Shown: positions 24,953-33,671 of the stretch, piece after piece | How positions within the stretch are numbered: position 1 is the first letter of the stretch | How the letters are laid out: each line of letters starts with the position of its first letter | Assembly: GCF_003713065.1 (NCBI RefSeq) | Contig: NZ_CP033433.1 | Location: 2,019,001-2,083,000, forward strand | DNA from: Cohnella candidum | GTDB taxonomy: Bacteria > Bacillota > Bacilli > Paenibacillales > Paenibacillaceae | Length of the DNA: 64,000 nt | Direction: 5' to 3' | The notes under the pieces: generated by a model | The model's database searches: none | What the model was told of the DNA's origin: nothing | What the model saw: the letters and a program-made list of their open reading frames with translations, nothing else | Made by a program: the position numbers and the translations under genes

Positions 24953-24985
24953 AACTCCATCCCGCTTGGGATGGAGTTCTTTATT
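24953..24985. terminator. Bidirectional terminator between VOC gene and histidine kinase gene
   Basis: An 11-bp perfect stem AACTCCATCCC/GGGATGGAGTT with loop GCTT. A-run on the left and CTTTATT on the right, between convergent genes. Confidence 0.88.
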
Positions 24986-26099
24986 CCGACGCCTTTTCTT
25001 CCGCCATTAAAGGCAAGCGAATCCGAAACGACGTGCGGCGTTCGTCGCTGAACGCCTCGATCGTGCCGCCGTGCTTCTCGACGATGCCTTTGGCGATCGC
25101 AAGCCCGAGTCCGGCGCCTCCTTCGTCAGCCGATCTCGCTTTGTCCACGCGGTAAAACCTCTCGAACAAACGCGGCAAATCCGCCTCGGGAATCGGTTCC
25201 CCGTAGTTGACGATCTCGACGATCGCCTCTTTGCGTTCCTCCGCCACGAATACGTCCACCCGTTTGCCTTCCTTGCCGTAAGCCATCGCGTTGGCCAGCA
25301 AATTTTCGAACACGCGCGCAAGCTTGTCGGGATCCGCCCGCACCCGGACCTCTCGCCCGTTTGGCCCGACGCTCAGCACACCTTCCATGCCGGCCTCCTG
25401 CAGCAAAAGCCGGTAGTGGTCGAGCAGCTGCTCCATCATGTCGGCGAGATGGACGGCCGTCGTCCGCAGCGGGAACGAAGCCCCGTTCATCCTCGTGTAT
25501 TCGAACAGGTCGTTGATGAGCACGTTCAGCCTTTGCGCCTTCGCGTTAGCGATTTGCACGTATTGCCGCAATTCTACTTCGTCCCGATAACGGTCCTGGT
25601 CAATGAGCCCGAGGTAACCGAGAATCGAAGTGAGCGGCGTCCGAAGGTCGTGGGAAACGTTCGTCACGAGTTCGTTTTTGGACCGCTCGGTGCGCCGTTC
25701 CTCGTCCAAGGACTTCTGAAGCCGTTCCACCAGCAAATTGACGTTTTCCGCCAACAGCGTCACTTCGTTGTTCTGGGCGACGGGAACCTCATGCCCGAAA
25801 TTGCCCTGCGCGATATGCGCAACCGAGTCCAAGAGCCGCTGCTCGTACCGGAATCTCCGCCAATTGAGCAGCACCATGTACACGACGAAAAACAAGAAAC
25901 TGCCGACGGAAGTCAGCAGCGTGCTGCCGAAAGCATTGACGAGATCACGGGCAAAACGGCGGAACTCGCCGCCCGTATTCTGCGTCAGTCGGTCCAGGGT
26001 TGCGTTCAGCAGCACCATCGTGGCGAAGCCGAGCAGGACGCTGAGGAAAATGTGGCCGACGAGCCTTCCCGCCTTTTTCCAGACGATTTTAGAGGTCAA
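24981..26099 (-). CDS. Two-component sensor histidine kinase
   Basis: A 372-residue membrane kinase. Two membrane helices (about residues 12-33 and 60-80) enclose a short external loop. A HAMP-like segment follows (SVAHIAQGNFGHEVPV). The phosphoacceptor is His150 in NVSHDLRTPLTSILGYLGL, and the ATPase domain has N, G1 (DKARSADEGGAGLGLAI) and G2 boxes. The compact sensor resembles VanS/YrkQ-type kinases, which sense envelope signals. It overlaps the response-regulator gene by 11 bases and forms one unit with it. Confidence 0.93.
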   Translation of the reverse strand: MTSKIVWKKAGRLVGHIFLSVLLGFATMVLLNATLDRLTQNTGGEFRRFARDLVNAFGSTLLTSVGSFLFFVVYMVLLNWRRFRYEQRLLDSVAHIAQGNFGHEVPVAQNNEVTLLAENVNLLVERLQKSLDEERRTERSKNELVTNVSHDLRTPLTSILGYLGLIDQDRYRDEVELRQYVQIANAKAQRLNVLINDLFEYTRMNGASFPLRTTAVHLADMMEQLLDHYRLLLQEAGMEGVLSVGPNGREVRVRADPDKLARVFENLLANAMAYGKEGKRVDVFVAEERKEAIVEIVNYGEPIPEADLPRLFERFYRVDKARSADEGGAGLGLAIAKGIVEKHGGTIEAFSDERRTSFRIRLPLMAEEKASE

Positions 26100-26781
26100 T
26101 TTTATACCCCACCCCCCACACCGTCGTCACCAGCTTGCTGCCCGTTTCCTGCTCGAGCTTATCCCGAAGCTTGCTGATATGGACCATCACCGTGTTGTTC
26201 GATTCGAAATATTTTTCTTTCCATACTTGCTGGAAAATGTCTTCGGCGCTGAATACGCGGCCGGGATGGCTGGCCAGCAGATGCAGGATGCCGAACTCCG
26301 TGGAAGTCAGCCGGATCGGGCGCCCGTCCGCTTCCGCGGAATGGGTGGCCTTGTTGATCGTCAAACCGTGAAGGCGGATCAGACCGTCCTCATCCCCTCC
26401 CGCCGCTTGGCCGTAACGGTACGCCCTCCTGAGCAGCGATTTGACGCGGGCCGTCAGTTCGAGCGGATTAAACGGCTTTACGAGGTAATCGTCCGCTCCC
26501 GTCATGAGGCCCATGATTTTGTCCATGTCCTCGGCTTTCGCGCTGAGCATCAAAATCGGCAGTTCCGCCTTCTCCCGTATCCGCCGGCACGCTTCCAGAC
26601 CGTCCATGCGGGGCATCATGACGTCCAGCACGGCGAGATGGAACTTCCCTTCCTCCATCTTCCCCAGCGCCGCTTCCCCGTCGTGAGCGAGCTCCGTGTC
26701 ATAGCCTTCGTTTTTCAAATAAATCGAAATGAGGTTGGCGATATCTTTGTCGTCGTCGACGATCAATATGCGATAGTTCAA
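26089..26781 (-). CDS. Two-component response regulator, OmpR family
   Basis: A 230-residue OmpR/PhoB-type regulator. The receiver domain has the acidic pocket VDDDKD, the phosphoacceptor Asp53 (LDVMMP), Ser in LMLSAK and Lys in YLVKPFNP. The C-terminal winged helix reads RLTSTEFGILHLLASHPGRVFSAEDIFQQVW through NTVMVHISKLRDKL and TVWGVGYKIDL. It is nearest in look to the VanR/YrkP group. Targets are unknown. It is first in the pair with the kinase. Confidence 0.94.
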   Translation of the reverse strand: MNYRILIVDDDKDIANLISIYLKNEGYDTELAHDGEAALGKMEEGKFHLAVLDVMMPRMDGLEACRRIREKAELPILMLSAKAEDMDKIMGLMTGADDYLVKPFNPLELTARVKSLLRRAYRYGQAAGGDEDGLIRLHGLTINKATHSAEADGRPIRLTSTEFGILHLLASHPGRVFSAEDIFQQVWKEKYFESNNTVMVHISKLRDKLEQETGSKLVTTVWGVGYKIDL

Positions 26782-26855
26782 TGTCCTGCTCCCCTTACCG
26801 GTCCTCGTCCTCTATCAATATACCTGATCGGATCGCGATTGGAAGGGGTTGCCGC

Positions 26856-26918
26856 AAAAAAACAGGGCAAAAGGATTCCGATATGCGCTTTGAGTACGCA
26901 TCGGTCCTTTCGCCCTGT
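26856..26918 (-). terminator. Long terminator hairpin after the foldase gene
   Basis: The outer stem ACAGGGC/GCCCTGT is extended inward by further paired blocks (AAAGGA/TCCTTT, CCGAT/ATCGG and GCG/CGC, with small bulges). On the minus strand it ends in seven T residues. It ends transcription of the prsA-like gene ahead of the two-component pair. Confidence 0.88.
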
Positions 26919-26929
26919 ACGGGGTTCGC

Positions 26930-28042
26930 TTATTTACCTGCGGAAGTCGACGCCGAAGGAGACGCGCTGGGAGCCGGCGTTTCCGACGCAGCCGGGGCCG
27001 ACAACAGATTTTCGTAATGATACTCTTTCTTTTTCGTTGTCATCCAGTCGTTCATTTTGCCCGGAATTTGCGAATCCAGGTAATCGTTTTCGACCTGCTG
27101 CTTGACCGAATCGTAAGTCGGCGTAACCGCAGCCTTCTTGTCGGTAACCTTGATGATGTGGAACCCGTTCGGGGATTCCACGACGCCGCTGGTTTCTCCG
27201 ACCTTCAGCTTAAACGCAGCCGTCTCGAATGGCTCGTTCATGACGCCGCGGCCGAAATAGTTCAAATCGCCGCCGTTGTCCTTGGAGCCGGGGTCCGTCG
27301 ATTTCTCTTTCGCCAGCGTCGCGAAGTCCGCGCCTTTCTTCAGCTCGGCCAACACCGCTTCCGCTTCCGCCTTCGTCGGGAGCAGGATATGCGAAGCCCG
27401 GATTTGCTCCGGCGTGCTGTAATTGGCTTTGTTGTCTTCGTAATACTTTTTCAATTGGTCATCGGTCGGCTTGATTTCGGGCGCGAAAATTTTACGGAGC
27501 TTCACGCTGATGTCGATCTGTTCCTTCAAGATGTCCATCGTCATGCCGTTTTGCTGCAGCGCCGAAGCGAATTCTTCATCCGTGGAGAAGTTTTTCCTGT
27601 ATTTCGCGATCTCCGCGTTGATATCGGCGTCGGTGGCCGTGACGCCGGATTTCTTCGCTTCCAGATCGACCAGCTTCATCATCATCAGGCTGTCCAGTTG
27701 CGAAGCGGCTTGTCCATCGGCCAATTGTTTCGACAATTCGTCGTACATGTCCGCCTTCGTGATCGTGACGCCGTCCATCTTGCCGACGACCGCGTTGTCT
27801 CCGGCCGCTTTCCCGCCGTCCCGGACGAGAACGAAAATCAGAGCCGCGATCGCGATCGCCGTCAATACCATCCACGGCCACGGCGCGGATGTCCTTCTGT
27901 CCGTGCGGGCAGGTTCCCGATCTTGCGTTTCCGTATCCTCGTTCTCTTCCGTTTCCTGCAAAAGTTCAACCGGCTCGGCCGCAGCGGCGAGCTCCGGAGG
28001 AAATTGTTCCTCGGCCGGTTTATTTTCGTTTTCGTTCATCAT
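26930..28042 (-). CDS. PrsA/SurA-like peptidylprolyl isomerase (parvulin), membrane-anchored
   Basis: A 370-residue foldase. An acidic cytoplasmic N-terminus (about 1-50, rich in Glu) is followed by one transmembrane helix (WPWMVLTAIAIAALIFVLV) rather than a lipoprotein signal. A SurA-N-like helical region comes next. The parvulin domain (IRASHILLPTKAEAEAVLAELKKGADFATLAKEKSTDPGSKDNGGDL through PFETAAFKLKVGETSGVVESPNGFHIIKV) is complete. A Ser/Pro/Ala-rich tail ends the protein. It likely helps fold secreted proteins on the outer membrane face. The start is one of two adjacent ATGs (28042 or 28039) after AAAGGGG. Confidence 0.9.
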   Translation of the reverse strand: MMNENENKPAEEQFPPELAAAAEPVELLQETEENEDTETQDREPARTDRRTSAPWPWMVLTAIAIAALIFVLVRDGGKAAGDNAVVGKMDGVTITKADMYDELSKQLADGQAASQLDSLMMMKLVDLEAKKSGVTATDADINAEIAKYRKNFSTDEEFASALQQNGMTMDILKEQIDISVKLRKIFAPEIKPTDDQLKKYYEDNKANYSTPEQIRASHILLPTKAEAEAVLAELKKGADFATLAKEKSTDPGSKDNGGDLNYFGRGVMNEPFETAAFKLKVGETSGVVESPNGFHIIKVTDKKAAVTPTYDSVKQQVENDYLDSQIPGKMNDWMTTKKKEYHYENLLSAPAASETPAPSASPSASTSAGK

Positions 28043-28142
28043 GAGATCCCCTTTCTGATGTGCCAAGACCTCCTCACTATATCATGTCTGAGGAAAGTTA
28101 CCTTAAAATCAGATAAATTTACGAGATTCCGAGCCATCCGGA

Positions 28143-28688
28143 TCAGGGACGGAATCTTCCCATGATAACGGTGTTGTAGTACTTCCCGTCCGAGAGGATC
28201 TTGTCGTTCTTGAGAACGCCTTCGACTTCGAAGCCGAATTTTCGGTAGAGTCGGATCGCTTTTTCATTGGTTTCGAGGACGCTCAGCGCCATCTTCATCA
28301 CGCCGTTCGTGTCCGCCCATTCGATCGATCGTTGCAGCAGGTTCCTTCCGATTCCGCACCCCCAGAACTCCTTCAGCACGCAAACGCCGAAATCGGCTTT
28401 GTGCGAAAATCGCTTCAGTTCGGTCCCTTCGCATCTGGAAAAACCGACGATGCGCTCTTGAATGACCGCCGCGAGAAACAGGTTCCTCGGCTTTTCCGAG
28501 TCCGCCGCGATGATCCTTTCGAAACCGGGAACGTCGATGAAAGCTTCGCCCGGTTCCCTATCCATATTTTCGGTTTCTCCGTCGATCTTCGGCCGAAGTC
28601 GGGACAAGGCCGGCGCATCCGCCGGCTCGGCGGACCGGATGAGATATTCGATTCCGTTCACTTGATAATGCCGCGTTTCAATAAGCAT
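28143..28688 (-). CDS. GNAT family N-acetyltransferase
   Basis: A 181-residue GNAT enzyme. Motif A is seen in KADFGVCVLKEFWGCGIGRNLLQRSIEWA, the acetyl-CoA loop being WGCGIGRN. The later conserved part is LSVLETNEKAIRLYRKFGFEVEGVLKNDKI, typical of RimI/RimJ-like acetyltransferases. The substrate is unknown. The ATG at 28688 is chosen for GGAG 6 bases upstream and for the domain start. It is divergent from the TetR gene. Confidence 0.9.
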   Translation of the reverse strand: MLIETRHYQVNGIEYLIRSAEPADAPALSRLRPKIDGETENMDREPGEAFIDVPGFERIIAADSEKPRNLFLAAVIQERIVGFSRCEGTELKRFSHKADFGVCVLKEFWGCGIGRNLLQRSIEWADTNGVMKMALSVLETNEKAIRLYRKFGFEVEGVLKNDKILSDGKYYNTVIMGRFRP

Positions 28689-28788
28689 GAGGTTCTCCAA
28701 TTCTCTTTGTGATGGTATAGGGTAACAAGGATTATAGCCGATCACGGCGATTCGCCACAATATCGTAACAAGTTTCCCATTGTGCATG

Positions 28789-28805
28789 ATTGCCCATTGG
28801 GCAAT
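28789..28805. promoter_or_regulatory. Perfect 17-bp palindrome, candidate TetR operator
   Basis: ATTGCCCA, a central T, and TGGGCAAT form an exact inverted repeat in the 153-bp divergent region between the GNAT and TetR genes, 36 bases before the TetR start. The position fits autoregulation of the TetR-MMPL unit. Confidence 0.6.
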
Positions 28806-28841
28806 AATTAAGACAACCGAAAATGAGGTGATCGCTTAGAC

Positions 28842-29462
28842 GTGAACACGAACAAGCTGAGTTTACGCGACATGAAACGGGAGGCGACGGCAGCCGCGTT
28901 GGCCGACGCCGCGTTCGAACTCGCGCGGGAACGGGGCATGGACGGCTTCGTGGTCGAAGACGTCGTGCAGAAAGCCCAATTTTCCAGAAGAACGTTCGCC
29001 AACCACTTCTCCTGCAAGGAAGAAGCGGTGGCCACCGCCGCCGTGACGTTCGAGAACGCGAACGAAGCGGAAGATTTGATCGCGGGTCTGCCCGCGGACG
29101 CCGACCCTGTCGACGTTCTGCACCGGCTGTTGAAGCTGCAGCTCATCGGAGATCACTTATGGAAAATGCACGAGCTGATGTCGTTGTCGAAGCGCCATCC
29201 CACTCTGGAACCCTACGTTCTGAGCGCATTCCGGCGTTTGCAAACGGCAGCCGAAGAAACGGTGAGCGAGTTTTCCCGGGGACGGTATCCGGAGAGCTAC
29301 CCCCACATGCTGGCCGGAGCGGTGTACGGGGCCATCTTGCCTCTGCTTGACGGGAGCCTGAACGTTCTCCTGCCGGGACAATCGGCCGACGGACAATCGG
29401 ATGCGGCAACCTTCGACGACTATTTGGAGACGATGTTCGGCTGCTTGCGTAAAGGCTTCTGA
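28842..29462 (+). CDS. TetR family transcriptional regulator
   Basis: A 206-residue TetR regulator. The N-terminal helix-turn-helix is clear in MKREATAAALADAAFELARERGMDGFVVEDVVQKAQFSRRTFANHFSCKEEAV. The C-terminal ligand domain has no recognisable specificity. The GTG start at 28842 follows GAGGTGATC. It is 43 bases upstream of an MMPL transporter gene in the same direction, and the usual arrangement is repression of the transporter. Confidence 0.92.
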   Translation: MNTNKLSLRDMKREATAAALADAAFELARERGMDGFVVEDVVQKAQFSRRTFANHFSCKEEAVATAAVTFENANEAEDLIAGLPADADPVDVLHRLLKLQLIGDHLWKMHELMSLSKRHPTLEPYVLSAFRRLQTAAEETVSEFSRGRYPESYPHMLAGAVYGAILPLLDGSLNVLLPGQSADGQSDAATFDDYLETMFGCLRKGF

Positions 29463-29505
29463 CGTCTTCCCCCTATCATTTCATCCAAAAGGAGAACCTT
29501 TACGA

Positions 29506-31806
29506 ATGTCGACCTTCCTGTACAAAATAGGCAAATCCGCCTACGGCAAACCGTGGTATTTCATCGTCGGTTGGATCGCGATCCTCGGGGTCGTACTGGC
29601 CCTGCTCGGCATCAACGGCATGCACGTCAGCTCCGAAATGAAAATCGAAGGCACCGAATCGCAGAAGGTGCTCGACCAATTGGCGAAGGAGCTTCCGGAG
29701 GCCGCGGGCGGCCAAGCCAGCGTCGTGTTCACCGTTCCCGAAGGAGAACGGCTGGACACGCCGGAACGGTTGAAGTTGATCGGCAAAGCCGTGAATGACG
29801 TTTATCACCTGGAATACGTCATCAATCCTGCCGATTTCGCCGCCGAAGCCGGTGCGGCGGCACAGGCTTCGAATTCGGCTTCCGGTCAAACCCAGGCCGC
29901 CTCCGCAACCGAATCGCCGCCTTTCGGACCGATGATGGTCGGCGGCGTTCCGATCCCGGGCGTCATGCTTTCCTCCGACGGGCGCGTGGCCCTGTTCCAA
30001 TTCCAGTTCACCGTTCAACAGATGTCGCTGCCCGAATCGGTGCCGGATTCCGTCATCGAAGCGGTATCGGCCGTGGAAAAGGGCGGTTCCGGCATTACCG
30101 CCTTGCCGAGCGACTCGCTGATGTCCAAACCGTCGGTGGGCTCAACGGAAGCCGTCGGCATCGCGGTCGCCGCCGTCGTGCTTCTAATGACGCTCGGCTC
30201 CGTCGTCGCGGCGGGCCTGCCGCTCCTGACCGCCATCCTTGGCGTAGGGATCAGCGTAGGCGGCGCTTTCGCCCTCTCGAAGTTCATCCATATGAGCGAC
30301 ATTACGCCGGTGCTTGCCTTGATGGTCGGCCTTGCGGTCGGCATCGACTACTGCCTGTTTATCGTGAACCGCCAACGCAGGATGATTCTCGACCAAGGGC
30401 TCAGCGCGCGCGAAGCCGCAAGCCGAGCGGTCGGCACGGCAGGAAGCGCGGTATTTTTCGCCGGTTTGACCGTCATCATCGCCTTGTGCGGCATGCTCGT
30501 GATCGGAATCGGCTTCTTGTCTACGATGGCGCTTGTGGCCGCTGCGGCCGTTCTCGTGAACGTCCTGATTGCGCTCACCCTGCTCCCGGCTTTGCTGGGT
30601 CTCGTAGGCGAGCGGATTTGCTCCACGAAAGCGCGGGCGAAGGGCGCCGCCCATGCGGATCCAATCAGCCGCGGCTTCGCGCATCGCTGGGTGACGGGGA
30701 TTTTGAAGCTCCGCTGGCTCGTCGTGGTTCTCGTCATCCTCGTTCTCGGTACGGCGGCGATTCCGGTCGCCAAGATGGAAATGGGCATCCCTTCCGGGGC
30801 CACGGCGAACCTGGACACCCCTGCCAGGCAGAGCTACGATGCGATCGCGAGCGGCTTCGGCGAAGGCTTCAACGGACCGCTGCTCTTGGTTGCGGAACCG
30901 AAAGACGCTTCCGGCAAAATCGCTCCGGAAACGTTGGGAGGCCTCGTCCAGGATCTCCAAAAGCACGACGATGTGGCCTTGGTAACTCCGATGGGCATGA
31001 GCAAAACCGGGGACATGGCGATCGTCAGCCTCATTCCGAAATCGGGACCGACCGATGCCGAGACGCGTGACTTGGTGCGGGATCTGCGTTCCGCCGACTC
31101 GAACCTGGCGCGGACGTACAACGTCACGATCGGCGTGACCGGCTTTACCGCCATCAACATCGACATGTCCGCGAAACTCGCGGAGGCTTTTCCGCTCTAT
31201 GTCGGCATTATCGTGATTCTCTCGCTGATCATTCTGCTCCTCGTGTTCCGGTCCATCATCGTGCCGATCAAAGCGACGGCAGGCTTTCTGCTTAGCGTGC
31301 TCGCCACTTTCGGAATCACGACTGCCGTGTACCAATGGGGATGGCTCCACTCCCTGTTCGGCTTCGACACCGGAGGGCCTTTGCTCAGCTTCATGCCGAT
31401 TTTGGTCACCGGCATTCTTTACGGGTTGGCCATGGATTATCAAGTGTTCCTGGTCAGCTCCATGCGCGAGTCTTACGTTCACGGGCATCACGGCACCGAA
31501 AGCGTCGTCCATGGCTACGAGCAAGCCAGCCGGGTCGTGGTAGCGGCGGCCGTCATCATGGTCTCCGTCTTCGCCGGCTTCATTTTCGCGCCGGATATCA
31601 TGATCAAGCAGATCGGCTTCGCGCTCGCCGTCGGCATCCTGATCGACGCCTTCCTCGTCCGCATGCTGCTCGTGCCCGCCGTGATGGCGGTGTTCGGGGA
31701 TAAGGCTTGGGGGTTGCCGAAGCGGATCGACCGGCTGCTGCCGAACCTGGACGTCGAGGGAGACAAACTGATCGCCCAGCTGAAAGCCCAAGAAACCGCG
31801 AAATAA
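29506..31806 (+). CDS. MMPL/RND family membrane transporter
   Basis: A 766-residue transporter of the MMPL (RND-like) family. It has an N-terminal helix (PWYFIVGWIAILGVVLALLGI), a large extracytoplasmic loop (about 40-210) and a block of five or six helices with the GDxxDY-like motif LMVGLAVGIDYCLFIVNRQR. A second loop and second helix block follow with GILYGLAMDYQVFLVSSMRE, which carries the internal repeat of that motif. Such proteins export lipids or drugs. It is probably controlled by the TetR protein just upstream, and ends at a strong terminator. Confidence 0.94.
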   Translation: MSTFLYKIGKSAYGKPWYFIVGWIAILGVVLALLGINGMHVSSEMKIEGTESQKVLDQLAKELPEAAGGQASVVFTVPEGERLDTPERLKLIGKAVNDVYHLEYVINPADFAAEAGAAAQASNSASGQTQAASATESPPFGPMMVGGVPIPGVMLSSDGRVALFQFQFTVQQMSLPESVPDSVIEAVSAVEKGGSGITALPSDSLMSKPSVGSTEAVGIAVAAVVLLMTLGSVVAAGLPLLTAILGVGISVGGAFALSKFIHMSDITPVLALMVGLAVGIDYCLFIVNRQRRMILDQGLSAREAASRAVGTAGSAVFFAGLTVIIALCGMLVIGIGFLSTMALVAAAAVLVNVLIALTLLPALLGLVGERICSTKARAKGAAHADPISRGFAHRWVTGILKLRWLVVVLVILVLGTAAIPVAKMEMGIPSGATANLDTPARQSYDAIASGFGEGFNGPLLLVAEPKDASGKIAPETLGGLVQDLQKHDDVALVTPMGMSKTGDMAIVSLIPKSGPTDAETRDLVRDLRSADSNLARTYNVTIGVTGFTAINIDMSAKLAEAFPLYVGIIVILSLIILLLVFRSIIVPIKATAGFLLSVLATFGITTAVYQWGWLHSLFGFDTGGPLLSFMPILVTGILYGLAMDYQVFLVSSMRESYVHGHHGTESVVHGYEQASRVVVAAAVIMVSVFAGFIFAPDIMIKQIGFALAVGILIDAFLVRMLLVPAVMAVFGDKAWGLPKRIDRLLPNLDVEGDKLIAQLKAQETAK

Positions 31807-31817
31807 CTTCGCAACGC

Positions 31818-31849
31818 AAAGACCGAGCCTCAGCGCTCGGTCTTTTTTT
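31818..31849 (+). terminator. Intrinsic terminator after the MMPL gene
   Basis: An 11-bp stem AAAGACCGAGC/GCTCGGTCTTT with a 6-base loop is followed by a T-run. The stem is the same as in the terminator at 32565-32592. Confidence 0.93.
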
Positions 31850-31948
31850 GCATGTTTTGCGGATTCGGCTCATCGAAATGCCCACGCCAATCCGCATTCA
31901 TTGAGTACTGTGAAGAATATCGGTATTTCCGGGAAGGGCGGGGGGGAG

Positions 31949-32566
31949 ATGGCGTATTCCGCGGGCGGTTATAAGACCGTCATCAGTTTAGGCTCAACCT
32001 GTCAAACGGCCTATCAACTCCAACGACTGGGTTTGCGAAAATTTTCGGGACCTCTCGATTGGTTCGTCACCGAATCGATGGACGGCATGGTTCGGTTGAT
32101 CTCGCATCGTTTCGCCGGGTTCATGGAGCTGCCCCGCCTGGAAGTGATTGACGCCACGGGCGAGTGTTTCGTGGTCAGGGACAAAGCGTACGATGTCCTC
32201 TCCTTTCACGATTTTCCCCTCCACCACACGATTGAACGATGGTGGGACGCTTATCCGGCGTTTAAACAAACGTTAAACCGCCGCGTGTCTCGTTTTCTCC
32301 AGACGGTTCCGCAACAAGGGCCTATTCTCTTCGTGAGAACGGGGACGGAACGACATGATGCGATCCGGCTGCAAGCGGCGCTGCGGACGCTGACGAACGC
32401 GAAATTCCATCTGTTGATCGTGAACCACCATCAGAACGATCGATGGGATGTCGCGTACGAAAATTGGGGGATCGACGGCATTCTCGCGGTCCGGATGCCG
32501 AAAGGAGCGGACTGGCGCGGTTCGAACGAGGCTTGGAATCAATGTTTGTACGCGATAAACAGATAA
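31949..32566 (+). CDS. DUF1796 putative papain-like cysteine peptidase
   Basis: A 205-residue protein with the DUF1796 signature ISLGSTCQTAYQLQRLGLRKFSGPLDWF near the N-terminus, then FHDFPLHHTIERWWDAYPAFKQTLNRRVSRFL and LFVRTGTERHDAIRLQAAL. The family is described as putative papain-like cysteine peptidases, related to BtrH-type acyltransferases. No function is proven here. The start is uncertain: the ATG at 31949 directly abuts a G-rich stretch, and GTG/TTG codons lie 39 and 48 bases upstream. It sits alone between the MMPL gene and convergent spo0A, flanked by matching terminators. Confidence 0.82.
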   Translation: MAYSAGGYKTVISLGSTCQTAYQLQRLGLRKFSGPLDWFVTESMDGMVRLISHRFAGFMELPRLEVIDATGECFVVRDKAYDVLSFHDFPLHHTIERWWDAYPAFKQTLNRRVSRFLQTVPQQGPILFVRTGTERHDAIRLQAALRTLTNAKFHLLIVNHHQNDRWDVAYENWGIDGILAVRMPKGADWRGSNEAWNQCLYAINR

Positions 32567-32592
32567 AGACCGAGCGATTGCGCTCGGTCTTT
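32565..32592. terminator. Bidirectional terminator between the DUF1796 gene and spo0A
   Basis: A 12-bp perfect stem AAAGACCGAGCG/CGCTCGGTCTTT with loop ATTG starts within the DUF1796 stop codon and serves both convergent genes. Its stem repeats that of the hairpin at 31818-31849. Confidence 0.88.
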
Positions 32593-32607
32593 GTCCGTAT
32601 AACAGGA

Positions 32608-33423
32608 TTAGCTCACTTTGTGCTCGATGCGAAGCTTGTCTGCGACCATGGCGATGAACTCGCTGTTGGTCGGTTTCGACTTCGCGATGTTGATCGTATA
32701 GCCGAACAAGTGGGAGATGCTGTCGATGTTGCCGCGCGTCCAGGCGACCTCGATCGCGTGGCGGATGGCGCGTTCGACGCGGGAAGGCGTCGTTTTGAAT
32801 TTTTCGGCGATGGCCGGATACAGGGTTTTCGTAATGGCGCCAAGGATTTCGATGTTGTTGTACACCATCGTGATCGCTTCGCGCAGATACTGATACCCTT
32901 TAATGTGGGCCGGAACGCCGATTTCGTGGATGATGCTGGTGATGTTCGCGTCGAGGTTTTTCGGTTTGCCGATCGGCACGATATTGGAGCGGATGACGCT
33001 GGCGCTTCCCGAGCTTCCCGTCGATACGGAAGCGGACGCGGAGGAGCCGGCCAGTTGGCGGATCCGGTTCGCGAGTACGTCCATGTCGAACGGCTTGAGT
33101 ATGTAATAAGACGCTCCCAACTGTACCGCGCGCTGGGTAATGTTTTCTTGGCCGAACGCCGTCAGCATGATGATTTTCGGCATCGGGGACAAGTTCATAT
33201 CCCGCAGCTTCTCCAATACGCCAAGCCCATCCAGGTGGGGCATAATGATATCGAGGATCATGACATCCGGCACGCGCCGGGTTTCCTCCAGCTGACGAAT
33301 GACCTCTTCTCCGTTGTACGCCACTCCGATGACCGTCATATCATCCTGCTCTTGAATGTACTCGGACAATAAATTCGTGAATTCTCGGTTGTCGTCCGCA
33401 AGAAAAACTTCGATCCGCTGCAA
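32608..33423 (-). CDS. spo0A: Sporulation master regulator Spo0A
   Basis: A 271-residue response regulator. The receiver domain has Asp10/Asp11, the phosphoacceptor Asp58 ([12 protein letters not shown]) and Lys in YILKPFDM. A Ser/Ala/Gly-rich linker (about 125-145) leads to the Spo0A DNA-binding domain with [25 protein letters not shown] and the recognition helix [18 protein letters not shown]. Phosphorylated Spo0A binds TGTCGAA boxes and starts sporulation. Two such boxes lie upstream. The neighbour spoIVB is the standard arrangement. Confidence 0.98.
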   Translation of the reverse strand: MQRIEVFLADDNREFTNLLSEYIQEQDDMTVIGVAYNGEEVIRQLEETRRVPDVMILDIIMPHLDGLGVLEKLRDMNLSPMPKIIMLTAFGQENITQRAVQLGASYYILKPFDMDVLANRIRQLAGSSASASVSTGSSGSASVIRSNIVPIGKPKNLDANITSIIHEIGVPAHIKGYQYLREAITMVYNNIEILGAITKTLYPAIAEKFKTTPSRVERAIRHAIEVAWTRGNIDSISHLFGYTINIAKSKPTNSEFIAMVADKLRIEHKVS

Positions 33424-33493
33424 TGTCAGGTCCTCCCTTTCTCTGTACCAAGATATAGTCGAGGAAACGCGATCGTTTCTCTGTTATTTCGAT

Positions 33494-33500
33494 TTCGACA
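33494..33500 (-). promoter_or_regulatory. Candidate 0A box (proximal)
   Basis: TGTCGAA on the minus strand, the Spo0A core recognition sequence, lies 71 bases before the spo0A start. It is consistent with autoregulation. Confidence 0.55.
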
Positions 33501-33604
33501 AGCCCTCCTCAATTCCTTCCGGAGCAGAAAATTTTTCTTTCTTTTTTATTCGATATCGAATATAATTAATAATTTACGTCATTTCCTGATTATTTTCGTC
33601 AAAT

Positions 33605-33611
33605 TTCGACA
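33605..33611 (-). promoter_or_regulatory. Candidate 0A box (distal)
   Basis: TTTGTCGAAAT on the minus strand matches the 0A box consensus, 182 bases before the spo0A start in an AT-rich stretch (33424-33656). I could not place a convincing sigma-H promoter. Confidence 0.55.
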
Positions 33612-33647
33612 AATGTTCGGATTTTCACACTTTCCCAAAGAGCAAAA

Positions 33648-33671
33648 TCTAAGGCGTTAAACCGCCTTAGA
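33648..33671 (-). terminator. Terminator at the end of spoIVB
   Basis: A 9-bp perfect stem TCTAAGGCG/CGCCTTAGA with a 6-base loop that contains the spoIVB stop codon. On the minus strand it is followed by TTTTG. Confidence 0.82.
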
